5,952 bases of DNA. Source: Lachnospiraceae bacterium UBA3287. Its GTDB lineage: Bacteria; Bacillota; Clostridia; Lachnospirales; Lachnospiraceae. The first letter of the stretch is position 1. The number at the start of each line of letters is the position of its first letter. Below, one piece after another: positions 5,928-5,952 of the stretch. The stretch is taken from the NCBI GenBank assembly GCA_002362155.1, contig DETN01000134.1:1196-7147 (forward strand), given 5' to 3'. Under the pieces are notes generated by a model. It had not been told where the DNA came from, ran no database searches, and saw nothing but the letters and a program-made list of their open reading frames with translations. The translations under genes were made by a program, and so were the position numbers.

Positions 5928-5952
5928 CTATTTTGCGAATGGGGAATCACAG

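Noticed and set aside
1..5952. CRISPR array, tRNA, rRNA, riboswitch, insertion sequence or attachment sites
   Set aside because: No regularly spaced repeats, cloverleaf, conserved aptamer core, transposase or flanking direct repeats were found by eye on either strand.

Overview
The window looks like a chromosomal piece of a low-redox Firmicute, most likely a gut Clostridia/Lachnospiraceae-type organism. This is inferred from strong AGGAGG ribosome binding sites, short Rho-independent terminators, the protein families present, and the antitoxin/ATPase pair at the right end. The species cannot be named from the sequence.

Left part (1-252): the last 48 codons of an unrecognised rightward gene, then a strong hairpin with A- and T-runs on its two sides. 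This probably terminates transcription from both directions between convergent genes. Bases 252-1193 (minus strand) encode a ten-helix EamA/DMT-family transporter, probably starting at a TTG codon with an ideal ribosome binding site.

Middle (1194-3845): a divergent intergenic region carries a good sigma-A-type promoter (1326-1354), a possible weak leftward promoter and two palindromes. The rightward promoter drives a two-gene operon, a small nitroreductase-fold FMN protein (1404-1985) and, 14 bases later, oligoendopeptidase F (2000-3802, HEMGH zinc site). A clear terminator follows. These genes are GC-rich with mostly G/C third codon positions.

Right part (3846-5952): composition becomes visibly more AT-rich. 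A promoter with the perfect palindrome TGTGCGCACA lying between the -35 and -10 elements drives a short RelB/DinJ-type ribbon-helix-helix antitoxin (3968-4183). No RelE/YafQ-like toxin follows. Forty bases later comes a 528-residue protein (4224-5810) with an N-terminal AAA-like ATPase and a C-terminal PD-(D/E)XK nuclease-type domain with a QxxxY motif. A terminator at 5895-5927 closes the unit. The layout (autoregulatory operator, DNA-binding antitoxin, large ATPase-nuclease, own terminators) suggests a self-contained accessory cassette. It could be a toxin-antitoxin or defence-like unit in which the ATPase-nuclease sits in the toxin position. This is the most interesting part of the window, but the functional link is inference. 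The antitoxin also looks shortened at its C-terminus, with an antitoxin-like tail readable just after its stop codon in the frame of the ATPase.
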